Shown piece after piece: positions 36,351-44,612 of a DNA stretch of 64,000 nucleotides. The first letter of the stretch is position 1; each line of letters starts with the position of its first letter. The notes under the pieces are model-generated. The model was not told where the DNA came from. It did no database searches and was given only the letters and a program-made list of their open reading frames with translations. Source of the DNA: Verrucomicrobiota bacterium (lineage in GTDB: Bacteria > Verrucomicrobiota > Verrucomicrobiia > Opitutales > Opitutaceae); contig JANYJB010000065.1 of the NCBI GenBank assembly GCA_025361935.1, forward strand, positions 1 to 64,000, read 5' to 3'. Made by a program: the position numbers and the translations under genes.

Positions 36351-37025
36351 ATGCGCATCCTCATCACTTCCGGCGCGACCCGCGAATACCTCGACGACGT
36401 CCGCTTCCTCACCAACGTCAGCACCGGCGGCACCGGCGCAAAACTCGCCGACGCCCTCGCCGCCCGCGGACACACCGTCACCCTTCTGCGCGGCGAAGGC
36501 GCTGTCCTCCCGCAAACCCTGCCCGCCTCCGCCGTGCAGGTGTTTTCCTCCACGGAAAATCTCCAGTCCCACCTCAAGCGCCTCCTCGGCCCCGGCGAAT
36601 TCGACGCCGTGCTCCAATGCGCCGCCGTCTCCGACTACCGCCCCGCCGAAGTCCGCGCAGGCAAGATGACCTCCTACGCGCCCGAGCTCACGCTGCGTCT
36701 CGTGCCCACGCCGAAGCTCCTCCCCGAACTCAAATCCTACGCTCCCGCCGCCCGCCGCCCGCTCGTCATCGGCTTCAAGCTCACCTCCGGGGCCGACGCC
36801 GAGGTCCGCCTGCTCGCCGTCTCCAAACTCTTCGCCGCCGACACCGTGGACGCCGCGATCCACAACGACATGGCCGACCTCGCCGCGGGCGACGCCCGCC
36901 CCTTCCTCGCCTACCGCTCCGTTCACCAACCGCCCGTCGAACTCGCCGGCCTGCCCGCGCTCGTGGACTGGCTGCACGCGCTGCTTTCAACAAGCGGGCT
37001 TGCGCCGACGGCGTCGAAGCATTGA
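36351..37025 (+). CDS. coaB: Phosphopantothenate--cysteine ligase domain protein (CoaB, stand-alone)
   Basis: A 224-residue CoaB-type ligase joining cysteine to 4'-phosphopantothenate. Features are ILITSGATREYLDDVRFLTN at the start, the NVSTGGTGAKLADALAARGH nucleotide-fold region and the VLQCAAVSDYRP motif around the catalytic asparagine/aspartate region; the lysine-rich dimer strand is KMTSYAPELTLRL. It works with the separate CoaC protein encoded 109 bp upstream. Followed by panD at 18 bases. Confidence 0.88.
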   Translation: MRILITSGATREYLDDVRFLTNVSTGGTGAKLADALAARGHTVTLLRGEGAVLPQTLPASAVQVFSSTENLQSHLKRLLGPGEFDAVLQCAAVSDYRPAEVRAGKMTSYAPELTLRLVPTPKLLPELKSYAPAARRPLVIGFKLTSGADAEVRLLAVSKLFAADTVDAAIHNDMADLAAGDARPFLAYRSVHQPPVELAGLPALVDWLHALLSTSGLAPTASKH

Positions 37026-37043
37026 ACATCCGCCCTCACGCCC

Positions 37044-37415
37044 GTGTATCGCACCTTTCTTAAAACCAAGCTTCACCGCGCAACCATCACTGCGGCCGAT
37101 CCCGATTACGAGGGCTCGGTCACGATCGACCGCGAACTCTGCCGAGCCGCCGGCCTGCTGGAGTTTGAACAGGTGGATGTCCTCGACATCACCAACGGCG
37201 CGCGCTTCACGACCTACGTGATCTACGGCGCCGCCGGCGAGATTCAGGTCAACGGCGCCGCCGCCCGCCTGGTGACGCCCGGCGACCTCGCCATCATCAT
37301 CGCCTACTGCCGCCTGCCCGAGGACAAGATCGCTGGCCACGCGCCCCGCGTCGTCCTGCTCGGACCGGGCAACAAAATCACCGGCACGCAGGAGCACCCG
37401 ATCCACGCTCCGTAA
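37044..37415 (+). CDS. panD: Aspartate 1-decarboxylase proenzyme
   Basis: Makes beta-alanine for pantothenate. The 123-residue proenzyme should cleave itself between Gly24 and Ser25 in YEGSVTID to form the pyruvoyl cofactor. Residues important in characterised enzymes are in place: Lys9, Arg54, Thr57 and Tyr58 ([11 protein letters not shown]). GTG 37044 is the start. Last gene of the pantothenate/CoA cluster. Confidence 0.95.
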   Translation: MYRTFLKTKLHRATITAADPDYEGSVTIDRELCRAAGLLEFEQVDVLDITNGARFTTYVIYGAAGEIQVNGAAARLVTPGDLAIIIAYCRLPEDKIAGHAPRVVLLGPGNKITGTQEHPIHAP

Positions 37416-37540
37416 GCGTGGCTTCCACCGGAGCAAGCGCTCGCAAGGACGCGTTTGAGGTTGTGCCGGGTGCCACTTGATCCGATACGAAAGTCTCCCT
37501 AGACGCGCCCGCATTTCCGCAGGTTGCCCCCCCCCTTCCC

Positions 37541-38485
37541 ATGATTTCCGTAACCCTCTTCGGTTTGATCCTCGGCGTCGGATTCGCGGCGCTCCTCACG
37601 CTGCTTTTCGGCGTTTACACCATCGGCCCCACCGAACGCGGCGTGCTCACCACCTTCGGACGCGCCCCGCGCATCGCGGGCACCATCGCCGACGATCCTC
37701 AGCTCGGCGCATTGCTCAACCCCGAGGAAAAACCCCGCTACAGTTACCCGAATATTCGCGTCATCCCGCCCGGCGGACCCTACTTCAAGTGGCCCTGGCA
37801 ACGGCTCTACAAAGTGGACATGACCATCCAGACCGTGGACATCACCTGGGATCCGGATGTCAGCCAAGAATCCATCGAAGCCGTCACCAAGGACAACCTC
37901 ACCGTCCAGATCTCCGGCCAGATCCGCTGGAAGCCCTGCGAGCGAAATCTTTACGCCTATCTCTTCGGCATCTCGCAACCCGCCGCCCACGTCGTCGGTT
38001 ACTTTATCTCGGTCCTGCGCGACCGCATCGCAACCTTCCACGGCGAAGCGGCGGAAGGCGCCGTCGAAGGCGTTTCCATCAACGACCTCCGCCGCAATCT
38101 TTCCCTCATCAACAGCTTCATGGAGGATGCCTGCCGCAAGACCGCCGCGCGCTACGGTATCGACCTCGACGCCGCCCTCATCACCAACATCGACCCGCCT
38201 TCCGACGTGGACGAAGCCCTCGCCTCCATCAACACCACGCAAAACCAGGTCGCCGCCTCGATCAGCCAGGCCAAGGCCGACGCCGACCAAAAACTCAAGA
38301 TGGCCGAGCAAGCCGTGCAGATCGCCGAAAACCGCGCCCAAGCCGAGGGTGCTCCCATCCTCGAACTCGGAAAGATTCTCGCCGCGATGCACGCCGAAGG
38401 AGGCAAGGCCGCGCTCGACAGCTACCTCCGCAACGCGAGCCTCCCGCTCCGCGAAAAAGCCGCCCAGACGATCCTCAAACTTTAA
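37541..38485 (+). CDS. SPFH (band 7/stomatin-prohibitin) domain protein
   Basis: A 314-residue membrane-anchored SPFH protein: one N-terminal TM helix (TLFGLILGVGFAALLTLLFGVY), a SPFH domain (GPTERGVLTTFGRAPRIAG ... WQRLYKVDMTIQTVDITW), and a coiled-coil region rich in Ala, Glu and Lys (AEQAVQIAENRAQAEG). Such proteins form membrane microdomain scaffolds or, like HflK/HflC, regulate FtsH. Only five bases and a C9 tract (37527-37535) precede the ATG, with no clear Shine-Dalgarno. A second SPFH-like gene follows after 12 bases. Confidence 0.85.
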   Translation: MISVTLFGLILGVGFAALLTLLFGVYTIGPTERGVLTTFGRAPRIAGTIADDPQLGALLNPEEKPRYSYPNIRVIPPGGPYFKWPWQRLYKVDMTIQTVDITWDPDVSQESIEAVTKDNLTVQISGQIRWKPCERNLYAYLFGISQPAAHVVGYFISVLRDRIATFHGEAAEGAVEGVSINDLRRNLSLINSFMEDACRKTAARYGIDLDAALITNIDPPSDVDEALASINTTQNQVAASISQAKADADQKLKMAEQAVQIAENRAQAEGAPILELGKILAAMHAEGGKAALDSYLRNASLPLREKAAQTILKL

Positions 38486-38497
38486 CCCATCACCGTC

Positions 38498-39370
38498 ATG
38501 GATTTTTTCGTCTCCCTCGTCATCGGCGCCGCCGCCACCTTCTTCGCCACCGGCATCCTCATCGTCCTCGGGCGCATCTTCCAACTCTGGCGCGTGCTGC
38601 CCGAGCGCACCGTGATCGTTTACACCTTCTTCGGCAAAGTCGTCGGCCAGGTGGACGAACCCGGCCTCTTTTTCCCCTTGGTTCACTTTGGCCCCAAGGC
38701 GCTGCTCTTCCCGCTTTTCGGCAAAGCCTACACCGTGAGCACCGTCATCCACCAAGCCTACCTGCGCAACCAACTCGTCAACTCCGAAGAAGGCGCGCCC
38801 ATGGGCGTGGGCATCTGGTTCGAGATGTTCGTCCACGACCCCAAAGCCTACCTCTTTCAAAATTCCGACCCCATCGGCTCGCTCAAGGCCAACGTCGCCA
38901 CCGCCGTCGTGAAGCAGCTCTCCAATCTCCGCCTCGAAGTCCTCCTTGAAAACCGCGACGCCCTCTCGCGCAAAGTCCGCGAAGAAGTCTCGCCCACTTC
39001 CTCGCAGTGGGGCTTCAGCCTAGGCTCGACCTACATCCGCAAGGTCGCCTTCCGCGACAAAGGCATGATTACCGAGATCCAGCGCAAAGTCGTAAACCGC
39101 CTCCGCCAGGTAACCGCCGCCATGCGCCAAGCCGGCGAGAACGAGGTCGCCATCATTCACTCCGAAGCCGACCGTAAAGCATCCCAACGCCTCGGCCAGG
39201 CCCAAGCCGTGCGCCCCCAGGTGGTCGGCCGCGCCCTCGCCGAAATCCAACGCGTGCCCGAGGTCGCCGATGCGCTTTTCACCCTGCTCGACATTCAAGC
39301 GACCTTGAAAAGCCCCGGCAAAATCATCCTGGCCTCCGGTGAATCAACCGGCCTGCTGCTGAACAGCTAA
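38498..39370 (+). CDS. SPFH-like membrane protein, partner of the preceding gene
   Basis: A 290-residue protein with an N-terminal TM helix (FVSLVIGAAATFFATGILIVLG) and SPFH-like sequence (LPERTVIVYTFFGKVVGQVDEPGL), ending with helical segments containing AIIHSEADRKASQRLGQAQA. The tandem arrangement with the preceding SPFH gene recalls HflK-HflC heteromeric pairs; direct evidence is absent. It converges with gmk. Confidence 0.75.
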   Translation: MDFFVSLVIGAAATFFATGILIVLGRIFQLWRVLPERTVIVYTFFGKVVGQVDEPGLFFPLVHFGPKALLFPLFGKAYTVSTVIHQAYLRNQLVNSEEGAPMGVGIWFEMFVHDPKAYLFQNSDPIGSLKANVATAVVKQLSNLRLEVLLENRDALSRKVREEVSPTSSQWGFSLGSTYIRKVAFRDKGMITEIQRKVVNRLRQVTAAMRQAGENEVAIIHSEADRKASQRLGQAQAVRPQVVGRALAEIQRVPEVADALFTLLDIQATLKSPGKIILASGESTGLLLNS

Positions 39371-39380
39371 GGCGTCGGCA

Positions 39381-39992
39381 TCAGCCCTGCCCCGCCCGCG
39401 CCTGCACCTGCCGCCAGATGGCGAGCAGCGCCTGGAAATCCCCCTCCTTGTCGCGGCTCTCGACCACGAAGTCGAACTTCCCGATCTCCTTCAGCTCGCG
39501 CTCGGCCGTCTCCATGCGGTGCGCGATCTCGGCCTCGGTCTCGCCGCGCCCACCCAGGCGCGCGCGCAGCTCGGGTATGGGGACATTGATGAAAACCGTG
39601 CCCATACGCCGCGCGAGCAGCGGATTGCCCGCCGCCGCATGGCGGAAGTTTTCCACGCCCTGCACATCCACGTTGATGATTAGGCTGCGTCCCGCCGCGA
39701 GCGGACCGATCACCGACGAGGCGAGCGTGCCGTAGCGGTTTTTCTTGTGGACCCACGCCCACTCCAAAAACGCACCCGCCACGACCTTTGCGTCAAACTC
39801 CTCAGGCGAGAAAAAATGGTAGTGGACGCCGTTGATCTCACCCGGCCGCGGCGCGCGCGTGGTCGCGGTGACAACGCGCTCGAAGCCCGGCACCTCAGCG
39901 ACCATGCGCTCGCACAGCGTGGTCTTGCCCGAACCGGCGGGACCGGCGAGCACCAGCAAAACGGGAGGCGTGGCAGCGGCGGCAGTCGTCAC
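39381..39992 (-). CDS. gmk: Guanylate kinase
   Basis: Phosphorylates GMP to GDP with ATP. The 203-residue protein has the P-loop VLAGPAGSGKTTLCERM, the GMP-binding TATTRAPRPGEINGVHYHF and FLEWAWVHKKNRYGT, and the Asp-rich INVDVQGVENFR strand. Length is normal. It is the last gene of a minus-strand series from miaB through the inverted-repeat element and a membrane protein gene, 12 bases upstream. Confidence 0.95.
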   Translation of the reverse strand: MTTAAAATPPVLLVLAGPAGSGKTTLCERMVAEVPGFERVVTATTRAPRPGEINGVHYHFFSPEEFDAKVVAGAFLEWAWVHKKNRYGTLASSVIGPLAAGRSLIINVDVQGVENFRHAAAGNPLLARRMGTVFINVPIPELRARLGGRGETEAEIAHRMETAERELKEIGKFDFVVESRDKEGDFQALLAIWRQVQARAGQG

Positions 39993-40004
39993 GTTGAAAA
40001 AAGT

Positions 40005-40544
40005 TTAGTAGGTAAACGCCACCCCGACGAGCAGCAGCCCGTAGGCGGCGAGCACGCCGCCAAGAATCTTCCCGCGCACCGGAACACGGTAGAGCCACTC
40101 AAAAAAGTCGCGCAGGCGGAAAGGCGACGCGCCGAGATAAATGGCCAGCGAGATGGCGATATAGACGGCCGTCACCATGAAGAGGCGCTGAGGCTTGTCG
40201 TATTCCATGTAGGCGGAGTAAAGGAGTGGCGACGCACCGAGCAGCACGAGCGTGCTCAGACCGCGCACCGCGAGGAAGTCGGGCACCAGCTTGAACGAAA
40301 ACACCGCCACCACGGCGAAGCCGACCGTGAGCTGAACGTGATACTCGCCGAAGTCGGCGTTCGAGAGATTCCAGACGTTGTAAAGAAACCAGAGCGCACC
40401 CGTGCCGAAGAACGCATACGCGGCGACCCGTGAACGCGGCAGTGCTTTAAACATCGCCGTGATCGCCGAGTTGCCGATCAGGAAAAGCGTCCCCACCGCG
40501 AGAAGCAGCAGGCCGGGGATGAGGGTGGCGAGTTGAAGTGACAT
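40005..40544 (-). CDS. Hypothetical multi-pass membrane protein
   Basis: A 179-residue protein with about five or six hydrophobic helices (LIPGLLLLAVGTLFLIG, VAAYAFFGTGALWFLYNVW, VGFAVVAVFSFKLV, LSTLVLLGASPLLYSA, LFMVTAVYIAISLAIYLG, ILGGVLAAYGLLLVGVAF). No family recognised. ATG 40544 (MSLQLATLIPG) is the start; the extension to 40670 reads through the inverted-repeat element. The element ends only seven bases upstream, so its purine-rich end may act as the ribosome site. Confidence 0.65.
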   Translation of the reverse strand: MSLQLATLIPGLLLLAVGTLFLIGNSAITAMFKALPRSRVAAYAFFGTGALWFLYNVWNLSNADFGEYHVQLTVGFAVVAVFSFKLVPDFLAVRGLSTLVLLGASPLLYSAYMEYDKPQRLFMVTAVYIAISLAIYLGASPFRLRDFFEWLYRVPVRGKILGGVLAAYGLLLVGVAFTY

Positions 40545-40551
40545 GGTAAAT

Positions 40552-41044
40552 TCTTTCTCTTTATTCTTTATCTTAATCTTTCTCTTCCGTGTCGGTAATA
40601 TCCTCCAGACCATAAACAGCCTGCTCCTCCTCAATCGCCCCCGTCGAAACTTCACGCGAGAAACGAGCAATCAACCCGGCCGTCATGGAAACAACTTCCC
40701 GCAGGATCATCTTCCCCATTTCGGCCTCGGTCGCAGTCATCTTTTTCTTGGCGACGAGCACATCCAAACAAGCCGCGCATTCAACCGTCGATCCGCGAGC
40801 AATATCAAAATAACGGCAACGGTCTGGGTAGGACCGCTTACCGTTCCCCTCCGCCAAGTTTAGGGCAATACTTGTCGATGCACGGTCCAACTGATCGCGG
40901 GCTGAAAGCTTCGCAGGGAGATCGTCTATAAAGGGTGAAGCCCAGACACTAAACCTCAAAGCCTCCTGATAAACCTTGAGTCGCTCATGATCAAATTGGA
41001 CGGCCATACAGGAGAAAGATTAAGATAAAGAGGAAAGAGAAAGA
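40552..41044. mobile_element. Inverted-repeat element carrying an S23/IVP-type gene (copy B)
   Basis: A 493-bp unit bounded by 33-bp terminal inverted repeats (40552-40584 and 41012-41044; 31 of 33 positions match). The only gene inside is a four-helix-bundle protein of the family found in 23S rRNA intervening sequences; its stop codon lies within the left repeat and its ATG is a few bases from the right one. The unit fits between the miaB stop (2 bases away) and the next gene start (7 bases away). No transposase and no clear target duplication are visible. Confidence 0.7.
40573..41007 (-). CDS. Four helix bundle protein (S23 / 23S rRNA intervening-sequence protein family)
   Basis: A 144-residue helical protein of the S23/IVP family, known from open frames inside 23S rRNA intervening sequences (for example in Leptospira and Coxiella). 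The signature is complete: SIALNLAEGNGKRSYPDRCR followed by FDIARGSTVECAACLDVL. The four-helix bundle oligomerises and has a basic surface; its role is not established. The C-terminal residues EEKD and the TAA stop are encoded by the terminal inverted repeat. There is no rRNA here. Confidence 0.85.
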   Translation of the reverse strand: MAVQFDHERLKVYQEALRFSVWASPFIDDLPAKLSARDQLDRASTSIALNLAEGNGKRSYPDRCRYFDIARGSTVECAACLDVLVAKKKMTATEAEMGKMILREVVSMTAGLIARFSREVSTGAIEEEQAVYGLEDITDTEEKD

Positions 41045-41046
41045 TA

Positions 41047-42429
41047 TCAGGTCACGCCGCTCAGCACGAGTTCGCCGTAAAGCGTGCTCACGCTGGCGCG
41101 GTCGATTTTCAGCGGCACGAGCTGGCCGACAAGGCGCGGATCGGCGTCGAAGATCGTCACGCGGTTGCCGCGCGTGCGGCCGGTGAAACGCCGGCCGGTC
41201 TTATCCGGTCCCTCGACGAGCACTTCCTCGACGGTGCCGAGCAGCGCGGCGTTGCGGCGCTCGGAGTTCTTGCGGAGAATGTCTAGTAGCACGGCGTTGC
41301 GGTGTTCCTTCACTTCGTCGGGAATCTGGTCGCCGAGTTCCGCCGCCGGCGTGCCGCTGCGGATGGAATACTTGAAAATGTAAGCCATGTCGTAGTTGCA
41401 CGCCTCGAAGAGCTCGCGTGTCTGTTCGAACTCCTCGTCGGTCTCGCCGGGGAAACCCACGATGATGTCGGTCGAGAAATACATGTCGGGCCGCACGGTG
41501 CGCAGGGCATCCACGATCTCCTTGTAGCGCTCGCGCGAGTAGGGGCGGTTCATCGCCTTCAGGATGCGGTTGCTGCCGCTCTGCATCGGGAGATGGACGT
41601 ATTCGCAGAGTTTAGGGAGGCGTCCGTAGGCTTCGACGAGATCTTCCTTGAACCCACGCGGATGCGGCGAGGTGAAGCGGATGCGCTCGATGCCGTCGAT
41701 GGCGTGGACCTTTTCGATCAACTGCACGAACGGCGACACGCCGCCGGTGTGCGCGTAGTCGCGGCGACCGTAACTGGTGACGATCTGCCCGAGAAGCGTG
41801 ATCTCCTTCACGCCGCGCTTCGCGAGGCCCTCGCACTCGGCCACGATGTCTTCCATCGGGCGGGAGCGTTCGTCGCCGCGCGTTTTGGGAACGATGCAAA
41901 AATGGCAGTCCATGTTGCAGCCCTGCTGGATCGAGACGAAGGCGTTGACCTGCGGCGGAGCGGCTCCGTTCGCATCAACCTCGGGCGCAAGGTGATCTTT
42001 GATGGTGTTCTGCGAACCGGCTTCCTCGGCGATGTCGATGATGGTTTCGCCGATGGGCACGCCGGCCTCGCGGGCGGCGCGGAGGTTGTCGAGGTAGTCA
42101 GGAACCTGGTGGAATTTCTGGGTGCCGACGATCAGGTCCACGTCGGGCAACTGGTCGAGGAGCGCGGCACCGCGGTTCTGCGCCATGCAACCAAGGATGC
42201 CGAGGACGAAGTCGGGCTGGTGCTTCTTACGATGCGAGACGTAACCTGCCTTGCCAATCGCCTTCTGCTCGGCGGCGTCGCGCACGGAGCAGGTGTTGAG
42301 CAGCATGATGTCGCAGGCGTTCTCGTCGTGGACGATGCGGTAGCCGCGGGCGCGAAGCATCGCCGCGACGGCATCGCTGTCGCGCTCGTTCATCTGGCAC
42401 CCGTAGGTTTTGATATAGACCCGATTCAT
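41047..42429 (-). CDS. miaB: tRNA-2-methylthio-N6-dimethylallyladenosine synthase
   Basis: Radical SAM methylthiotransferase that adds a methylthio group to i6A37 in tRNA. The 460-residue protein has the N-terminal cluster-binding domain (VYIKTYGCQMNERDSD, LLNTCSVRDAAEQKA, LGCMAQ), the radical SAM motif QQGCNMDCHFCIVPKTRG, and a C-terminal TRAM domain. ATG 42429 is the start; a 14-residue extension to 42471 is unlike the family. Heads the minus-strand unit with the IVS-like element, a membrane protein gene and gmk. Confidence 0.95.
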   Translation of the reverse strand: MNRVYIKTYGCQMNERDSDAVAAMLRARGYRIVHDENACDIMLLNTCSVRDAAEQKAIGKAGYVSHRKKHQPDFVLGILGCMAQNRGAALLDQLPDVDLIVGTQKFHQVPDYLDNLRAAREAGVPIGETIIDIAEEAGSQNTIKDHLAPEVDANGAAPPQVNAFVSIQQGCNMDCHFCIVPKTRGDERSRPMEDIVAECEGLAKRGVKEITLLGQIVTSYGRRDYAHTGGVSPFVQLIEKVHAIDGIERIRFTSPHPRGFKEDLVEAYGRLPKLCEYVHLPMQSGSNRILKAMNRPYSRERYKEIVDALRTVRPDMYFSTDIIVGFPGETDEEFEQTRELFEACNYDMAYIFKYSIRSGTPAAELGDQIPDEVKEHRNAVLLDILRKNSERRNAALLGTVEEVLVEGPDKTGRRFTGRTRGNRVTIFDADPRLVGQLVPLKIDRASVSTLYGELVLSGVT

Positions 42430-42539
42430 CCGAGGGAGGGTTTTAACTAAGCGGCCCCGAGGGAGGGTCAAACGGGAAAGCAGTCCCGGCTCGCCTACGG
42501 ACGCACAACCAATAACCTGCGAGCAAGTCCCATAAGCGT

Positions 42540-43499
42540 GTGAACACCCCTGCCCGCACCTTCCTCCGCCTCGCGCCGCTGCTGGCCGCCGTCACGGCCT
42601 TTGCCGAAACGCCCTCATCCGCCAAACCAACGGCTTCGGACGAGGACATATTCGACGCCGGCAAAGCCCTCTTTGATGCCCTCGCCCCGGCGGAGATCAA
42701 AGATCAGTTCGAATTTCCCACACGGGAGAAGTGGGATGAGTTTTTCGCCCGCCTGGAAAAGACCCGCGAGACCGGTTCGCTCGCCGAACTCGCCGCCTTT
42801 GAGCCGGAAGCCAAGGCGGCGCTCACCGCCCTGCGCGCCATGCCGGAATACCAGGATTACGCCGACTGGCTGGCCGAGCGGATTGATGAAATCGAGGCGG
42901 CCAAGGAAGCGGAAAAAATCACCCGCACGCCGCCACCGACACCAAAACCGACACCTTCGCCCTCCCCAACTCCGACGACAGCGCAGGTTGACCCCCAAGT
43001 CCCGCTCTACGATCTCTGGGTCGGCCGTATGCGCGACCGCCCGCGTCCCGCTCGCGCGGATGAGTTTTTGCCGGAATTGAAAAAGGCATTCGTCGCCGAA
43101 GGGGTGCCGCCCGAGCTGGCGTGGCTCGCGGAAACCGAATCGATGTTCAACCCCAACGCACGCAGTCCTGCCGGAGCGCGCGGCCTGTTCCAACTCATGC
43201 CGGACACCGCCCGCGCCCAGGGCCTGAGTTTGTTTCCCTTCGATACGCGCACCGATCCCTCCAAGAGCGCGCACGCCAGCGCGAAACTGCTGCGCGGGCT
43301 GCACGCACGCTTCGATTCCTGGCCGCTCGCCCTCGCCGCCTACAACGCCGGCGAAGGCCGCGTCGGACGGATGCTGAAAAAACAAAACGCCAAAACCTTC
43401 GCGGAAATCGCCGACTCGTTGCCCACCGAGACACGCCTCTACGTCCCCAAGGTCTTCGCCACCCTCAAAGTGCGCGAGGGCGTGACGCCTTCACCCTGA
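42540..43499 (+). CDS. Lytic transglycosylase (SLT domain)
   Basis: A 319-residue exported murein lytic transglycosylase. It has an N-terminal signal peptide (LRLAPLLAAVTAFA), a helical region with charged repeats, a Pro/Thr-rich linker, and a C-terminal SLT domain with the catalytic glutamate in WLAETESMFNPNARSPAGA, followed by GLFQLMPDTARAQGL and LALAAYNAGEGRVGRML. It cleaves peptidoglycan with formation of 1,6-anhydromuramic acid. GTG 42540 is the start. It overlaps the convergent rlmN gene by nine bases. Confidence 0.9.
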   Translation: MNTPARTFLRLAPLLAAVTAFAETPSSAKPTASDEDIFDAGKALFDALAPAEIKDQFEFPTREKWDEFFARLEKTRETGSLAELAAFEPEAKAALTALRAMPEYQDYADWLAERIDEIEAAKEAEKITRTPPPTPKPTPSPSPTPTTAQVDPQVPLYDLWVGRMRDRPRPARADEFLPELKKAFVAEGVPPELAWLAETESMFNPNARSPAGARGLFQLMPDTARAQGLSLFPFDTRTDPSKSAHASAKLLRGLHARFDSWPLALAAYNAGEGRVGRMLKKQNAKTFAEIADSLPTETRLYVPKVFATLKVREGVTPSP

Positions 43500-44585
43500 C
43501 ACCGCGAGTTGGCCGCAGCCCGCGCCGATGTCGATGCCGCGCCGCTGGCGCACCGTGCTGGGTAGGCCGTAGTCCGCGAGAATATCCTGGAATTTCCGCG
43601 CCGCCACCTGGTGGCTGGGCGCACCGCCGTAACCGGCGGTGGGGTTGAGCGGGATTAGGTTCACCTGCGCCGGCATCTCGCGCAGAAGCGCGCCCACCGC
43701 GTGCGCGTGATCGGGGCCGTCGTTTTTACCCTCGATGAGCGTCCACTCGAAAAAAATCCGCCGACCCAGCTTCGTCGTATAGTAACGGCAGGCGTCCATG
43801 AGCATGTCCAGCGGCCACGCGCGCGCGGCGGGAACGAGCGCCAGACGCTCGGCCTGCGTCGCACCGTGCAGCGACACGGCGAGGTGAACGGCGCGGTTTT
43901 CGTCGGCCATGCGGATGATGGCGGGCGCGACGCCGACGGTGCTGATGCAGATTTTTTTCGCGCCGAGCGCCATGCCGGAAGGATCACGCAGGATGTCGAT
44001 GGCCTTCATGACGGCGTCGTAGTTGTGCAACGGCTCGCCCATGCCCATGAGCACGATGTTGCGCAGTCGCTCGTGCCGGTGATGCGGTGATTCGTGCCCC
44101 GTCTCGGCCAGCGCGGGCGTCTCGGCGGCGGTGGCGCACAACACACGGTCCACATGCACCGCCTGCGCGACGATCTCGCCCGTGGTCAGATGCCGCGTGT
44201 AGCCCATCTGCCCCGTGGCGCAAAACACACAGCCCATCGCGCAGCCCACCTGCGAACTCACGCACGCGGTCGTGCGCCCCGTGTAGCGCATGAGCACGGT
44301 CTCGATGCGGTGGCCGTCGGCGAGCGCGAGCAGGTATTTGCGCGTGAAACCATCTGAGGAATGCGTCTCGCGCGCGACCGGCAGGCGGCCGAGCGTGGTC
44401 TCCGCCTCCAGCCTCGTGCGTAGGCGCACCGGCAGGTCGGTCATCGCGGCGATGTTGTCCTCGCGTTCGTAATACAGGTAGTTCCACAGCCGCGCGGCAT
44501 GAACCGGACTCAAATCCCACGCGTTCACGAGCGCGACCAGTTCGGCGCGGGTGAAATCATGGAGGTTGAGCGCGTGGGATGACAT
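43491..44585 (-). CDS. rlmN: 23S rRNA (adenine2503-C2) / tRNA methyltransferase RlmN
   Basis: Radical SAM enzyme methylating C2 of A2503 in 23S rRNA and A37 in some tRNAs. The 364-residue protein has an N-terminal HhH-like region (FTRAELVALVNAWDLSPVHA), the radical SAM motif CAMGCVFCATGQMGY, NIVLMGMGEPLHNYD, and the C-terminal cysteine in GAGCGQLA. The length is typical. The PHP phosphatase gene lies 27 bases upstream, so they may share a transcript. Confidence 0.94.
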   Translation of the reverse strand: MSSHALNLHDFTRAELVALVNAWDLSPVHAARLWNYLYYEREDNIAAMTDLPVRLRTRLEAETTLGRLPVARETHSSDGFTRKYLLALADGHRIETVLMRYTGRTTACVSSQVGCAMGCVFCATGQMGYTRHLTTGEIVAQAVHVDRVLCATAAETPALAETGHESPHHRHERLRNIVLMGMGEPLHNYDAVMKAIDILRDPSGMALGAKKICISTVGVAPAIIRMADENRAVHLAVSLHGATQAERLALVPAARAWPLDMLMDACRYYTTKLGRRIFFEWTLIEGKNDGPDHAHAVGALLREMPAQVNLIPLNPTAGYGGAPSHQVAARKFQDILADYGLPSTVRQRRGIDIGAGCGQLAVSG

Positions 44586-44612
44586 GGGCCGATCAAAGGC
44601 GTTTTTCGGAGG

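Noticed and set aside
40552..41044. The S23-gene unit as a real 23S rRNA intervening sequence
   Set aside because: There is no rRNA sequence on either side; both flanks are protein-coding genes.
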